Below are positions 23,803 through 36,900 of a stretch of 64,000 bases of DNA, one piece after another (positions within the stretch are counted from its first letter, which is position 1; every line of letters starts with the position of its first letter). The position numbers were made by a program, and so were the translations under genes. This stretch comes from Osmia lignaria lignaria. Taxonomy: Eukaryota; Arthropoda; Insecta; Hymenoptera; Megachilidae. Location: NCBI RefSeq assembly GCF_051020975.1, contig NC_135041.1:8630256-8694255 (forward strand), given 5' to 3'. The notes under the pieces were generated by a model. It was not told where the DNA came from and did not search any database. It worked only from the letters and a program-made list of their open reading frames with translations.

Positions 23803-23896
23803 AATGACTATGTTTTGATGTATTCTTTATGTGCTTTGAGTTTCTCTGGCTGCTAATCTTTTAGATCGCTTGGCTTTAACTGATTTAAATTTTAAC

Positions 23897-23971
23897 GGCC
23901 GCTGGATAAGTAGCTGCGGTAGTGGCTGTGGGGGCGGAGTTTTACGGGAAGCAGCAACTTATCGAGCGGCC
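23897..23971. mobile_element. Small inverted-repeat element, 21-bp arms
   Basis: Arms 23897-23917 (beginning GGCCGCTGGATAAG) and 23951-23971 (ending CTTATCGAGCGGCC) pair with two mismatches. They lie just outside the 5' end of the intact transposase gene. The same arm sequence recurs singly at about 24410-24436 and, reversed, at about 24661-24690. They may be terminal repeats of the transposon family or of a separate MITE. Confidence 0.55.
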
Positions 23972-25419
23972 AATAACATGCGTGCTCTCCCTGCAAAAGT
24001 CTATTCACTTTCTTGTGCGGTTACATATAGGGTGACTCGCTAATTTGAATATTCTTCGCTCTCAAATAGTGAATGGTATAATTTGATACTGGGTTATTGT
24101 TGATACTTGGTATTGTTGATACTGGGTTAAACATCACCCAACATCACCAATATTTGACTCTTATGTTTCGTTAGGAAAACTTGTTAAAAGGGACGGCATT
24201 GATGAAACATCAATGTAAAATCGCTACAAAATCAAGGCTAATAAAGGCAAGAATTTAAAATAGTGACTTACGGGAGATCAAGAAGATGAAACTATTTAGA
24301 AAACTATGCGTTTTGTTCCTGACAATAGTAAACTCAACCACATTGAGCTGTAGTAAGTGTTCGATAATTGTTCACAATGAAGATTTCAGCAGCGGCGATT
24401 TACAGGAAGCGGCTGTTTATTGAGCAGCCAATGGCATGCGCGTTGTAACCGTATATAGCGTAGGCTATAAATTTTTAATATTACGTAGAGGTAAAGTATT
24501 TGTGTTTTTCCAAAAACAGCCACTCGAGTGGCTTCTTCGTTTTAATATTCCTTCTAATCCTGTCGAAATCGCCGTCAGATATATTGGTTCCACATAAACT
24601 CTCAGCCAGAATGCTAGCGTCCATACACATGCGCGCGCACCTTGCTCTACTGCTCATTCCTTAGCTGCTCGATAAGTAGCCGTCTTCTACAAAAGCCCGT
24701 TTTTGAAATCTCAAATTCAGACCCTTATCAAATAGCCAATGTGATGTAGAATTCACAGAATAAACGAGTTTCTGCTTCTGTTGCGTATGTTAGCTCTGAT
24801 TATTTCTAGCAAACTTTTGCAGGTTAAAATTTCTATAGTTTACTTCAGAACTTGTAGAAAATACGGGTTCGCTTCTCGTATTACTGCTCATATTTTTTCA
24901 ACAGGAAGAAAACTAATTGGATAATTTTACAGTCCGAGTTTTTATTCTGAAAAAGTAGGTGTTTACATTGTTACAATATAAAAGTTATAATTCAACATCT
25001 GATGTACTTAAAAAAATTGACAGAATACTTTTCAGTACATCGTTCTACATATTTATATAAATAATTTATTACATAACAATAACAAAATAGGTAATTGTCC
25101 ACTGAAATTAAATTTAGATAATAGTAAAATTTTCTTACCTTATGTTACATTAATCAAAGTATAATAGTATAACTATAATACTTATGAAGAATAAGAAAGT
25201 AATAATTAAAGTACATGTGAAAGATTCATGGTCCATATACCTTTTAAATTGTATCTTTTTTTATACTTATAACTTTTAAATAAAGTTCACAAAATATTTT
25301 TATAAACTCTGATATATTTTGATATTACCTCTAATATCAATTGTTTTCATATGGAAAATAAAATTATAATATGAAAAAATAAAACTGTAAGTATAAATAT
25401 AGGTGAAAAATGTGTTCTA
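23972..25419. other. Non-coding interval with scattered transposon remnants
   Basis: It contains at least three partial copies of the GATAAGTAGC/ACTTATCGAGC arm family, with catgcgcgc-type strings beside them at about 23983, 24437 and 24630. The right half is AT-rich and probably includes the SMC1 3' UTR. No gene seen. Confidence 0.45.
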
Positions 25420-25815
25420 TCAATTAGAGTGTTTAGGGTATGCAGTTAAATCAAGGGTTAGTACTTTACTTTCCAAACATTCATCAACCTGTAATTCAAA
25501 GAAAGTAGAGTAACCTTAATATTCTAATTATGTATATTTTATATATACTTACATCAGGACAAATGCCAATCAATGCATCAGCATGAGAATAAAATTCCTC
25601 TTTCAATGATATGACAATGATTTGTAACGAGTTTGTTTTATCGCGTATATAACTAGCAACCTTCCCTATATTAGTATTATCTAACGCAGCATCAATTTCA
25701 TCCAAAACAAAGAACGGTGCAGGCTGAAAGCTGAAAATATCAACAAATTAAATTATAAATTACATGGATGTTAAAAATTAAAATATTGATTGACCTTGTA
25801 CCGTTTATTTTTAAA

Positions 25816-25857
<42 letters not shown>

Positions 25858-28800
25858 TAGTAAAAGATGTATATAAGTTATTACACAATATATATGAATT
25901 TTAATATTAGAACCTAAGAAATGAATGATTGCATAATCATAAATACCTATGAATCGCAAATAACAAAGCTAATGCAGCAACGGTTTTCTCCCCACCAGAC
26001 AAATTAGACATTGGTTGAAATCGTTTTCCTGGTGCAACACAGTTATAGTTAATACCATCTAAATATGGTTCCTCAGGGTTTTCTGGCCCAAGAAATGCTT
26101 GAGCAGATTGATTTTTTGCTAAACTCTAAAATGGAAAAAATATTTTTATGTTAGTTCAATGTATGACACAAAAAGACATGTACAGTTTCCTGTATGTTGT
26201 AAGTCAACCTTATAAATAGGGTCAATTTCATTGGCCACATGCTCGAAACAGGCCATAAATCGATCATGTCTTTCCTTTTTTATTTTTTCAAATTGTGTTT
26301 TTGCTTTCTTTGCCTTTTTACGAGATTGTTCAAATTCCTCGTTAGTTTCTTGTAATTTCTCTTTAGCAAGATATAATTTTTGTATTGCCTAAACAAATTG
26401 CGTGATTACTTGAAGAATAATGAAAGCTAATGAAACAATATTAAAAAGATAAGAAATATTTTTAATTATTATTTTCTACCTTCATATTAGGAGCTTGAAT
26501 ACGTTGAATGGTATTTTGTAAATCATTAATTGTTTTTGTTAATTTATCAGTAGTTTTTTTAACATCTTCCTCATCGATATCTTTTAAGTTTTCAGGAAGA
26601 AGAGCATAATCTATAGTAATTCGTTTTTCACGTTCATACTGTTGATGAGTACTTAAGGAGGAGTCATTTACTTCTGAACTATTACTGGTAGTACTTTCGG
26701 TCGCTATATCTTCCATATTTCCGTGAAGCATTGGAATTGCAATGTCCTCCATCTAAACAACATTACAGCATAGGTAGAATCGTAAAATTAATAAATCTGA
26801 TTTTATTTAATATACCTTGCATTGCATCAGAATAGCATGACGTTCAGCTTTCTTCTGTTCAATTTTAGTTTCAATAATATTCAATTGTTTCTGAGCAGAT
26901 TGTATATCTTTTGCTATTGCTGCAACCTCTCGCCTAATTTTAGTTATTTCATCTTCTTTCTGATCAACTTCCATTTTCTTTGCATTTCTTGCCGATTTTA
27001 ATTGTTCCATTTGAGTTTCGTCGTGATCTATTTCTGCTTTTTGATTTGATTCAGTTTGTCGCGCAGATTCAAGCTTATCCTCTGCATCTTGAACGGCTCG
27101 TTCCCATCGTAAAACATTACCTAAATTTTTCGGTGTTATTTTATCAGAACAATTATTAAAGATCTTAGAAATGTATAAATGTAAATTTTAATTACTTTCT
27201 GTATCACGTTGCTTTTCAAAATCTAATTGATTATAGATACGATTACACTGGTTTTCAAACTCCATCCTCTTCTTTGCTCTTTCTTGTTGCGATCTGCAAT
27301 GTTTGAAACAACCATAATAATTATATACATATTTTTATATATATTTGTTGAATTTTTATGTAGGGAGTTGCATACCGTAATTCTCTTTCTTCATATTGTC
27401 GAATATTCGATACTCCTATCTGTTCGCAAAAACTGGCAAACACATCGTCTTCGACATTATTCATTTTTTCTTTAATATTTTGTATTTCTTGATCTCTCTC
27501 AGCCATCGTCTTTTCAATTGCAGCTATAGTTGGCTATGTACATAAATTATATTATCTCTAACATGTAACATACATATATGAAATAATCTAAATCTATACT
27601 TACACCAAACATATTTAATTCGTTTTGAAGTGTTTCTAGCTCTGCTTCAAGTTCCGCAATTTGTTTTTGCTATAATAAATAATTTGGTAAATAAAATTTG
27701 ATATTAAAATCGTAATAAAATTGTGACTTACTACTTACTGTAGCAATCAAATCACTTTTGTTATATTTTAAACGCGTTTCTAATCCACGTATTTGTGATT
27801 CGACTGTATTTAATTCAGATTCTTTTCGTGATTTTTTTAATGATTCACGTAATTCTTCCGTCAATTTTTCCTGTAAAAGATGTTGAATTCATTAGCCTTT
27901 GAACTTAAGTAACAATTATATACGATGTAAAAATATCCTACTTTTTGTGCTTTAAGCTGGGACATCTGTTTCTCATCCCACCTCTTTGCTTTCTTTGCAA
28001 GATCTAAACTACCACCAGATATAATTCCAGCTTTCTGGTAAAATGTTCCATCCAATGCAACGCACTGTAATTATACGAATACCTCATGAGCATTTGATTT
28101 ACTCAATATTTGATAAATAGAACTGTTGCGTACATACATCGTATCTTGCTTTCTTATCCATCTCATATGCTACTTTATTTGCATCTTCCGGTGTTTCACA
28201 TACAAGAGCATTATTTGTAGCAAATAATACTGCCCTATCAATATCCTTAGGTGAAAAATGCAAAACATCATACAATAATTTCACATTTTTTGGTTCTTGT
28301 ATGTTTCTGAAATAAATATGTTACAATTCTCAAAATATATGAAATATATATTATATATTTATAGAAATATAGAAATAAAATATATGCAATATTTTTTGTT
28401 TTATATTAAATTAAATTTAACATTAAAATGAATTACTTAATGTACCTAAGTCTTTCTTTTAATGGTTTTGCTTGAATATAATCAAGAGGAAGAAATGTTT
28501 CTGGTTCAAGATATTGCTCTTTCAGATACTGAATACACTGTCTAGCTGTTTTCTCAGTATCAACAACGATAGCTTCCATATATTTTCCAAGAACTTTGGT
28601 AATTGCAACATTATATCTTTTATGAATGGGTTCGCACATATTATACATACGGTCATACTAAAAACAATAGCAATTATGAAGCAATTAAATAGTGAAATGT
28701 TTAAAACAAATTACTCACGAGAGTAAAATAGAGCATGAAAAGTAATTATTTATTTACCACACCGGGAAAGAGGCGTTTGAAATTTTCTACAATTTCAGTT

Positions 28801-30931
28801 TTCTTCTTAGTCCTTGATACTTCGTGTTTATCAACCTTCGCATCACCTAATTGTTCCGAAATACTTTCTAATTCTCGTTGTAGGTTTTGTATTTTATCTT
28901 TTGATGTACCAACATCAGCTTGTAAATCAGCTCGCAGTTTTTTCTGATCTTCCAAAGCAGCCTCAGATGTTCTTATATGTTCTTCTAATTTCTCCACTCT
29001 TTTGAGAGCCTCATCTCGCATGTGACCTTTTTGTTTATGCTTATTTTCTATCTCTGTCTTTTTTCTTCCTTCATTATCAAGTCTGTCTTGATCTGATTTT
29101 TGTTCGCGATTAATGGAATCAAGAAGCTGAAGGTATCTAGCTGATTGTTTGCCAGCTTCCTCTTTTAAACGATTGTATTCTCTAACCTTAAGTAAATATT
29201 TTAATCAATTAAAGATTGTGGATGTATATTAAAATATTTTGTACCGTTTATAAATTTAAAATGAACATAAATGAATACCTGTTCATCTTCAAGTTGCACA
29301 TCTCTTCCTTGCAACTGAGATTGTCCAGCAATACTTGCTTCATAAGCTGCTTTAGCTTCTTCTACTTGACGCAATTCTTCTTGAAGTTCATGTATATCTT
29401 TTTTATGAGCTTCATCCGCAATACGTGCTTGAGCTAACGATTTACGTGCAGATTCTACTTTCTTCTGCATATGTGCAACACGTTCTTTCGCTTTAATAAA
29501 TGTGGGTCTTTTCTTTGTTATTTCAACTTCTACTTCTCTAATATCCTGCTCTATCTTAGCAAGATCTCTTGCCAATTTACCAGCTTCCTTCTTCTTCTCT
29601 TTCAACAATTCATCGACTTTTTCCTTTTTCTTTTCAATCTTTTCTATTTCATGTTGTTTCTTTTTCTGTAAAACTTCTAAATTTTCTGTACTTTTTTCAT
29701 TATGAAATAAACGAAATAGTTGCAGTTCAACTTGTTTTTCCACCTATAAAAAGATATAATCAGAAAATGTATCTAACATTCAAATGTATATTAGATGTTG
29801 TTGTTGTTGTTTATTTGAATGAGTCAGCAAGTTAATTACATATTCTTCTTTTAAACGTTGATATTTTTCAGCTTCCTCTTTTTCTAATTTTGCCTCTTTC
29901 CTTTCTGCTGCAATCCCTTTCTTTTTTTGATAGGAAAATTGAGTTTCCTCTTCTGCTTTTAACATTTCTGCTCTCAGCCTATAAAGTATCACATATTGCA
30001 TTTGTACATAGAAATTATATAAATGTGTATGAAAGTTACCTTTCATATTCTGCTTTTAATGCTCCAGAATTACTGATTTCTTCAAAAAGAGCAGTACGTT
30101 CCTTTGGATTTTTCATAGCTATTGATTCAACTGCTCCTTGAAATACTAAGAAATTTTTTGCTTTGACATTAATACCAAGTTGTTCTAACTCATTGAGATA
30201 TACTTGACTGGTAACAACCTATATAATATACATACAAATCATTTAAAATGATTTTTTCTTTTACACAAATATGTAAGTAAGCTTTTATTTTTAACATATA
30301 TCAAACCCACGTTATTATTTATCCTGTGCTCTGAAGAGGATCCTTGTACAGAACGCATAAAACTTTTCTCAGAGCCATCTTCTAATTCAAATACAGCAGT
30401 TACAGATGCACTGTAATTTATAGTAATGTCAATGCACTAATGTGAGTTTCTTCCATAGTGGAAGATATACAGATATATAAACACACACATAACATGATGA
30501 AGAAGTAAAAAGGATGTATAAGAAGTATTAAGAAGTATTTAAGAAGGATATTTTTAACCTTTTTACTAGCAAAGGCATAAAAATTTATAACATATTCCAT
30601 ACAGGAAATTGAAAATACCTTCGTGCAACTGGCATTCCTATTGATGCTCCATGAATCAGTTCGCTAAATCGCTTGACACGTAAACTACTTGTTTTTTCTC
30701 CCATAACAAAACTAATCGCGTCCATAAAATTAGATTTTCCTGTAATAAAGAAACGATGTATTGCAAATTTAAGATTATTTTTGAAGTTATTTTCGCTATC
30801 ATAAAAGAACATAACCTACCAGATCCATTTGGTCCAACAACAGCAGTAAACGATTTTAGGGGTCCTATAATAAGTTTTCCTTTGTACGATTTAAAGTTTT
30901 CTACTTCGATATGTTTCAAAAAAGCCGGCAT
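25420..30931 (-). CDS. SMC1: Structural maintenance of chromosomes protein 1 (cohesin ATPase)
   Basis: Twenty exons, all GT/AG and in frame, total 3,687 nt or 1,228 residues (human SMC1A is 1,233). They are 30931-30820, 30739-30619, 30410-30311, 30218-30040, 29978-29840, 29743-29279, 29186-28758, 28657-28446, 28306-28138, 28064-27942, 27870-27739, 27669-27604, 27533-27376, 27293-27196, 27120-26816, 26752-26480, 26388-26209, 26125-25947, 25730-25553 and 25488-25420. SMC1 pairs with SMC3 through its hinge and with the kleisin RAD21 at its head to form cohesin, needed for sister chromatid cohesion and genome folding. Visible: IEVENFKSYKG, Walker A GPNGSGKS (33-40), two long coiled coils, a hinge around 515-680 (KAGIISGG), the LSGGEK signature (1129-1134) and Walker B FFVLDEID (1153-1160). 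The identification rests on GAPVGKP-like (here GASIGMPVARR) and ALDNTNIGKVA blocks specific to SMC1. Confidence 0.97.
25822..25855. repeat. (TA)n microsatellite in SMC1 intron
   Basis: About 16 TA dinucleotides between SMC1 exons 18 and 19. Confidence 0.9.
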
Positions 30932-31336
30932 TCTTGAAGTTATTAAGCAATACTCAAATATAACAGCAAAGTAGCATAATTGGCGCCATAAAGTTTTTAT
31001 CCCAAACACCATTACATGTATGCGTAGTATCACCACAGTATGTGGTATCACAGCCTAGAGTAGGCTGTGCTAGTATACATCATGGGTTATTTGAGACCCC
31101 TAAAAATCATATCCCCTCGAGAAGAAAGACATGTCCAGTCTTCTTGTATCTGTAGTCACTGGCTGTATGCGCAAATGTATTATATTAAATTCATTTGAAG
31201 TTAATTTTCATTTTGGTGCAAATGTTTCACTATTGAATTTGTTGTAACACAATGTATATATATTGGTCATGTAACATAACTGTGGCATGGTGTTTATGTT
31301 ATTTTCGTTATTTCGTTAAATTTGTTAATGTGCATT
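30932..31336. promoter_or_regulatory. Bidirectional promoter region between SMC1 and the 828-aa gene
   Basis: The start codons of two divergent genes are 405 bp apart, so both promoters must lie here or overlap. Two adjacent perfect palindromes stand out. One is ACCACA-gta-TGTGGT at 31032-31046. The other is CACAGCCTA-gag-TAGGCTGTG at 31049-31069. They may be protein-binding sites or a small insertion. No TATA box identified. Confidence 0.6.
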
Positions 31337-34113
31337 ATGGAAAAAGATAGGAAAAGGAAATTTGATAGTGGTATTCTTTCAAATTCTTATCGTGAAGGTA
31401 TTGGAAGGTAAATGAAAGATGTAAATTATTGTTATAATCATGTACAGTACTTACAACATTAATGTGAAAACCATAATAAAATCTATAGTATTACTTTGTC
31501 CTTTTTCTATTTCTATAATGTATTTAAAATACTTTCAACTTTACTAAAACTTACATATCTACTTTGATTTTATGTCTGGTATAGAGTGTTAGGAGTAAAA
31601 GGTCATATGACCTATGAATTACCTCCGGAAACTATAAAAGAGAGGCAAATATTTTGGGAAAATTTCTTCCTTGAATATTCAGAACAGGTGTGTATAATCT
31701 TCTTTAACAAAATTTAATAATGATAATGATGATATGAATTAGCTTTCAGATGATATTGAATTCGATGTCAAAACGTTTGAACTATGTTCAAGAAAATATC
31801 AATCACCAGCTGTAGATAAACGTAAAAGTATTGTACAACATTGGGTTAATACTAGTTATTTACCTTACCAAACGAGTATTCATAAAATTGGTTATTTAGA
31901 AAATAACCATTTCAGTATAGAAAGAGGATTAAATATGAGCTATACAAAGCCACATTGTAATGAAAGTTTTCTTAGCAGTTCTGTTGATACAGCTGCATAT
32001 ATTTTATCAAATACAAACACAACAAATAAAGCAGATACAATGGTTATTGTAGAAGGAGCAAAACATGATAATTTAGAAAATGTTTCTGATATAACATATT
32101 CTGAAAGTACAGAAATATCAAAGATTGCTGATATAATGCATGAAAATAATGGAGAAAACAATACCAGGGATAACAATAATAGTAACAGGAGGCAACATTC
32201 TCCAGTAACTACTGAAATAATGACATGTACAGTGCCACAGCAAAATATTGATACACAAGAAAATGTGGACATGTTAGATCAAGCACTCAATACGAAAAGT
32301 CCATCACCTGATAATTGTGAATCTTATTCTTGCAAGCTATCAAATAAAGTATCTACACCAGAGCATTCCAAGGAAAGTTACTTGAGAAGATCTTTACTGG
32401 ATTGCAGTGCTATTAAAATAAGACACCGTAAAAAGTTGTACACTGGTAGAGACTCACCTGTTGATCTTATTACTATGGAACACAGTCATAAAGAAGTACT
32501 ATGTAAATTAACCCAACACATACATCCTGCATTAAATTTTAAATATCCATTACAAAAGAAGAGAAATATTCGTAAGAAAAGAAGCTTCAAACACTGGATG
32601 GTTAATAAAAGTTTAATGAATAGTACTCTGTCTATATCAGATTCTAAAAAATCTGATGAAGTAGAAAATATTAGAAATTATTCTAACAGATTATCTTCAA
32701 AACTGTATGATCTTAAAAAGCTTGACGATGCACCATGCGCGAATCGAGAAATTTTAAGTAATTCAAACAACACCCAAGATTTAAATAAATGCAGTGAGAA
32801 TCAATCTATAAATATGTCTCGATCAAGCCAACCTGTTAGTAGAAATCATAAACGAGATTCTAAGAACAATGAATTGAATGATAAAATAATTCAGTCAGAA
32901 AAAGTTAATACAAGAGCATCTGACACATTCAGTAACTTTAAACAATCAACAAGCTCGAATTCAGTCATTCGGACAGTCGACAGTCGGAAGCATAAAAAAA
33001 AGTCGAATAAGATCATGAATGATCCCAAAAACTTGAATCCAGTAATTGCTCTAACAAGATTATCGAATCTTGATATTCTGAAATATAAAAAATTAAAAAA
33101 TTACTCACACAATTTACATCCAGTGGTTTGTTTAAAACGATTATCAGAATCTGAAATCCAAAAATACAAACGGCCAACTAATATGATGAAAGATAAAAAA
33201 TACTTAAATACAACAGTTAGTTTAAAAACATTATCAGAAGCTACCATTAAAAGATATAAAACTGCCCATAATATGAAAACGCGTAGTAAAACTGATTTAT
33301 TATCTGATACAGTTAAATTATCAGATAGTAGTATGAATAGATCTCAGCTTTCATTAAGAAACAAAGCTAATGGTTTAAAATCTCCATCAAACATCATTAA
33401 TGTAGGAAGCTGTGATACAGATAGTAATCAAAGTACTATTTTGATTTGTAAATGCAACAGTAAAACATCTGATAATGCATCTCTAAGTAATGTTGTTAGG
33501 TCGTCTAAAAAACTCGCTGAATTTTCTTCCCCAGTTGTTGAAACTTGTAGTAATAGCAGTAGATTAAAATTAAGTGAAATAAACAAAAATTTTAATTTGA
33601 GAAAAGATATAACAGATAGACAAAGCATTGATAATATATTAAATACATCCATCAATTCACAAAACTATATATGTAATAGATCATCTTCTCGTAAATCAAA
33701 AACATCTAAAAATGGGTACAGTGATAATGTACATACAACTATTGATAAGAAGTTGAATCCAAAACATCGTCGAACAAACAGAGAAAAATTAAATGTAACG
33801 AAAGAACAAGATGAGAATGGACGTAATAATTTAATTGAAGGAGGAATTTGTAATACAATAGGTAATGAGACAAAATACTTAAGTAAAGAATCAATAAGTA
33901 CAAATTACATTTTTAAATAATCGAGTATTTTCAGTTTTAGGAAAACATAAGTCTGAAAAGCAAGCTGTAGTAAAAAATCTAATAAAAACCTTATATAATG
34001 GTAAAACTAAGAAGAATAAGAACAAGTTTAATAATGCAAATCGTTTGCATTTTGAAACAAGACTGTATGATTCTGATTCAGAACTAACTTCAGATTCTGA
34101 ATTTCATTCATAA
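31337..34113 (+). CDS. Unrecognised 828-residue basic protein with a triple internal repeat
   Basis: Four exons: 31337-31407, 31585-31687, 31743-33882 and 33941-34113. Without the last 58-bp intron the frame would stop at 33918-33920; splicing AGTAA-type donor to ttttag keeps it open for 57 more codons ending SDSEFHS. I do not recognise the family. The first 120 residues (GHMTYELPPETIKERQIFWE; IVQHWVNTSYLPYQ) look the most structured and conserved-like. The rest is Ser/Asn/Lys-rich and probably disordered, ending in an acidic tail. Residues 488-511, 515-538 and 545-568 are three copies of a motif of the form L-x-P-V-V-x-L-K-R-L-S-x-x-x-I-x-K-Y-K, the third more diverged. The composition suggests a nuclear or chromatin protein, and the head-to-head pairing with SMC1 is compatible with co-expression; both are inferences. 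Confidence 0.8.
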
Positions 34114-34577
34114 TTGTCTAATTAGTTACTTTGAAAGAGAGTGACTACAAACAATCAAGACTTGGTAAAGGAAAATAAAGGTAATAATTCAATGAACACC
34201 AGAGCAATCCTCTAACACGGATTCTCTATGGTAAATATAGTAGATCCCTGTGTAACCCGGATTTTTCTATAAATACAGTAGATATACAGCATAAATTTTT
34301 CCCTATCAGGATGAAATAGACCCTTATACAGGGGTCTGTAGTATATGCTAGGTATTTTATTATTAATTTTATATGGACAAAATAGTATGTAACATACTAT
34401 GCATAGTAATACATAATAAATTATATGACTCTTTTAGTTTTATTTTAGGTAGCAATGTAAAAAATACATAACAAAAATTACAATTTGTTCATGTACAAAA
34501 ATTTAACGAAGCTAATGAAGTTTTTTTATCATGTGTAGTAATAAATTGTATAAACATAAAACTTCCTTAGTTTTTAA
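34114..34577. other. Convergent intergenic interval
   Basis: Holds the expected 3' UTRs of the plus-strand 828-aa gene and the minus-strand methyltransferase (several AATAAA-like strings). Nothing else seen. Confidence 0.5.
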
Positions 34578-35891
34578 TTAACGAACTGCAACGCCTAGCA
34601 CGTGTTGCCTTGAAAGTGCTAAATGAAAAGATTGAGATACATAACCGTCAAGTGTAAATGTAGCGCTTATAACGTTATCAAATCCAGCATTTTTAATATG
34701 CGTGATAGGATCAATATCTAAATGACAGCCACCAAACAATGACGGCCATATTCCTGTTTGCGATAATATCTTTTGTAAATATCGTATGAAAGTTCCTTCG
34801 TTTGCAGGAACGTGTTCTATGAACAAATATTGACCACCCTGAAATAAATGATGATTTATGATCCGGATATATATTTGATTATATCAATATACAGTTTAAT
34901 AATATTCAAAATGATTATTATGTTACCGGTGCTAGTACTCTGCGAATTTCTTGAAGCGTTGATTGTATCGATGTCACCGAACATAATGATCTTATTGTTA
35001 CAACTACATCTACGTATCCTGTAGGAACATCTTTCAAGGAGCTACCATCGCCAATAATTACACGTTCAATGATAATATGTGAAAATTGCCAAGAACGATT
35101 TCCTTTTATTAGATATTCAGCCAATCTCACATTTCGGTCAACGCCAATCAGATGAGTATTATCTGGGTAAAACTGTATATTTTCACCTGTAACGTTTGTA
35201 TTCAGTATACAGGAACTGAATACAGAGGCTACCCATTAAGTTTGGGTAGCCCTTTAATTCCTAATATATTGAAAATTTGTTTATATGAAAATGGCATGGT
35301 GAAAGAGAGAACATTCTTTTTATATTATTATTTAACAAAATGATTATAGTGTACAGAGCAGTTATAGTATAACTGAAGAGTTAACACGTTCAGGCCCAGG
35401 TGGGTAGATCTACCCATACCGTATCAGTGGAACAGATCAATGATGCGACATTCATGGACAATGTGACTTTTGATTATGGTAATTACAGTTAAAAATTCAA
35501 TCATATTGAAAATACCAATGGTCGGATGTATCATAGGTCAAGGGGTTAATTTTAACTGAACTCGGGCTCGAACGTATTAAAAACCCCTGAACGAATACTA
35601 CATGCAATGCGCACCTGTTTTAACACCAATCTCTAACAGGCGGATACAGTTCATAGATCTCAATACATTATCACTTGAAACAATATGTTGTAGTGATTTA
35701 AATAGATGTTTCTTGTAAGACGTTGCTAATTCTGAGCATTCAACTTCGAAGCCAGTCAGATAAGCCTTGTAAATCGTTTTCTGTAAATCGGACCATTTTC
35801 GTGATATCCAAATTGTCAATAGAACGAGAAGAAGCGAAGACAATCCATAACTTGTTATTATATCACGTATCCACAAATCGCTGTTACTCAT
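34578..35891 (-). CDS. METTL7/TMT1-type membrane-anchored methyltransferase
   Basis: Three exons, 35891-35615, 35186-34927 and 34838-34578, join in frame to 265 residues. The N-terminus carries one hydrophobic anchor (about 12-29). A class I SAM-dependent methyltransferase fold follows: motif I LLEIGVKTG (85-93), the acidic end of strand 2 in LIGVDRN, the GDGSSL block, VVVTIRSLCSV and the post-motif EIRRVLAPGGQYLFIEH. The C-terminal region (GCHLDIDP) is typical of METTL7. Human METTL7A/B (TMT1A/B) sit on the ER and lipid droplets and methylate alkyl thiols. Motif I has VKTG where vertebrate members have CGTG, a mild departure. Substrate in insects is unknown. Intron 1 hosts a MITE. Confidence 0.88.
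35381..35580. mobile_element. piggyBac-type MITE in METTL7-like intron 1
   Basis: Flanked by TTAA at 35381-35384 and 35577-35580. The terminal inverted repeats are ACGTTCAGGCCC (left) and GGGCTCGAACGT (right), matching with one two-base swap. Total length is 200 bp including both TTAA. An internal palindrome gtgggtagatctacccat lies near the left end. No coding capacity. Confidence 0.75.
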
Positions 35892-36380
35892 TTTTTATTA
35901 TTATATTAAGAACACTTCACTGGAGAATACACTTCCAAGTTTTATTTTTAGTATTATTTAAATTCTCTTCAGGAACTAGAACAGTACCTTTTGCGCCATG
36001 TGTATTTCATATTTTGACGGAAATATTTTATATCTCATTATTTTTGTAACAACTATGATCTTTAATGCAAAATTTTGATAGAAGTGCCGAACGTATTTTT
36101 AATACACACGCACGCGTTCAGAAATCGACTGTTTAGTGAAACGCAATAAATACGGTTTGCTAATCGTGAGTGATAAGATAAGTATTATAATGTCCACATT
36201 TTCTACAGACGTAATATTTCTTATACAAATAAATGTGAAAACCACTCACAAACCTTCCATAATTAAAAAAGAAAAAACTATTATCATTTAAAATTCAAAG
36301 TTCATGTTATAACATTTTTCTCAGACATTATACGCAATGTCTATAAATATTATAATAAATAAAGGATATGTTTAAAGTTT
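35892..36380. other. Upstream region of the METTL7-like gene
   Basis: AT-rich, non-coding. Presumably includes the promoter of the minus-strand methyltransferase. No distinct element seen. Confidence 0.4.
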
Positions 36381-36900
36381 CACGATTCGTCTGGCAGAAA
36401 GAGAGGAAAAACAATAGTCAGACGTTTTCGAAATGCGCGAAAGAGGTCCGAAGTTAACAAAAGGGGGCAACAGCCAGCGGGCAAAAAGAAAAACGCTCGA
36501 AACGAACATATCGGTCTAAGGGGTGTATGATTCTTTGTCACTCGAGTTTTAAGAGTGACCACAAACAAAACGGGTTCGATCAATTTAGTCTCTCAAGCGA
36601 GTGCGTGCATTCGTTCGCCTCTTTTCCCTCGCACTCTAGCAAATACGTACACGTATCACGGATGGTATACACGCATAGATCCACGAGTTTCACATGTACG
36701 AAACTCGAAATTCGTTCGATTCAGAAGCATTTCGTTAGCTCCGGAGAGGCGTTTTGTTGTTAGCATTGGGGCGGAGAGGAGGCCGACCGTTTTCGTAATG
36801 GCTCGTTGATTCGAAAAAAAAAGAGTCATACATACGTCCTTCCTCGTTCATTCCTTTTTATTATTTCTCGTCACGCGTTTGTCCGACTGTTTGAACTGGA
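36381..36900. promoter_or_regulatory. CpG-rich patch, possible promoter or first exon
   Basis: CpG density rises sharply against AT-rich flanks (for example gttcgcctc, aaatacgtacacgtatcacgg, gctccggagaggcg). Overlapping ORFs on both strands show no family. It may be the promoter or 5' UTR of a gene whose body lies beyond the window, or an enhancer. No clear donor was chosen. Confidence 0.35.
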
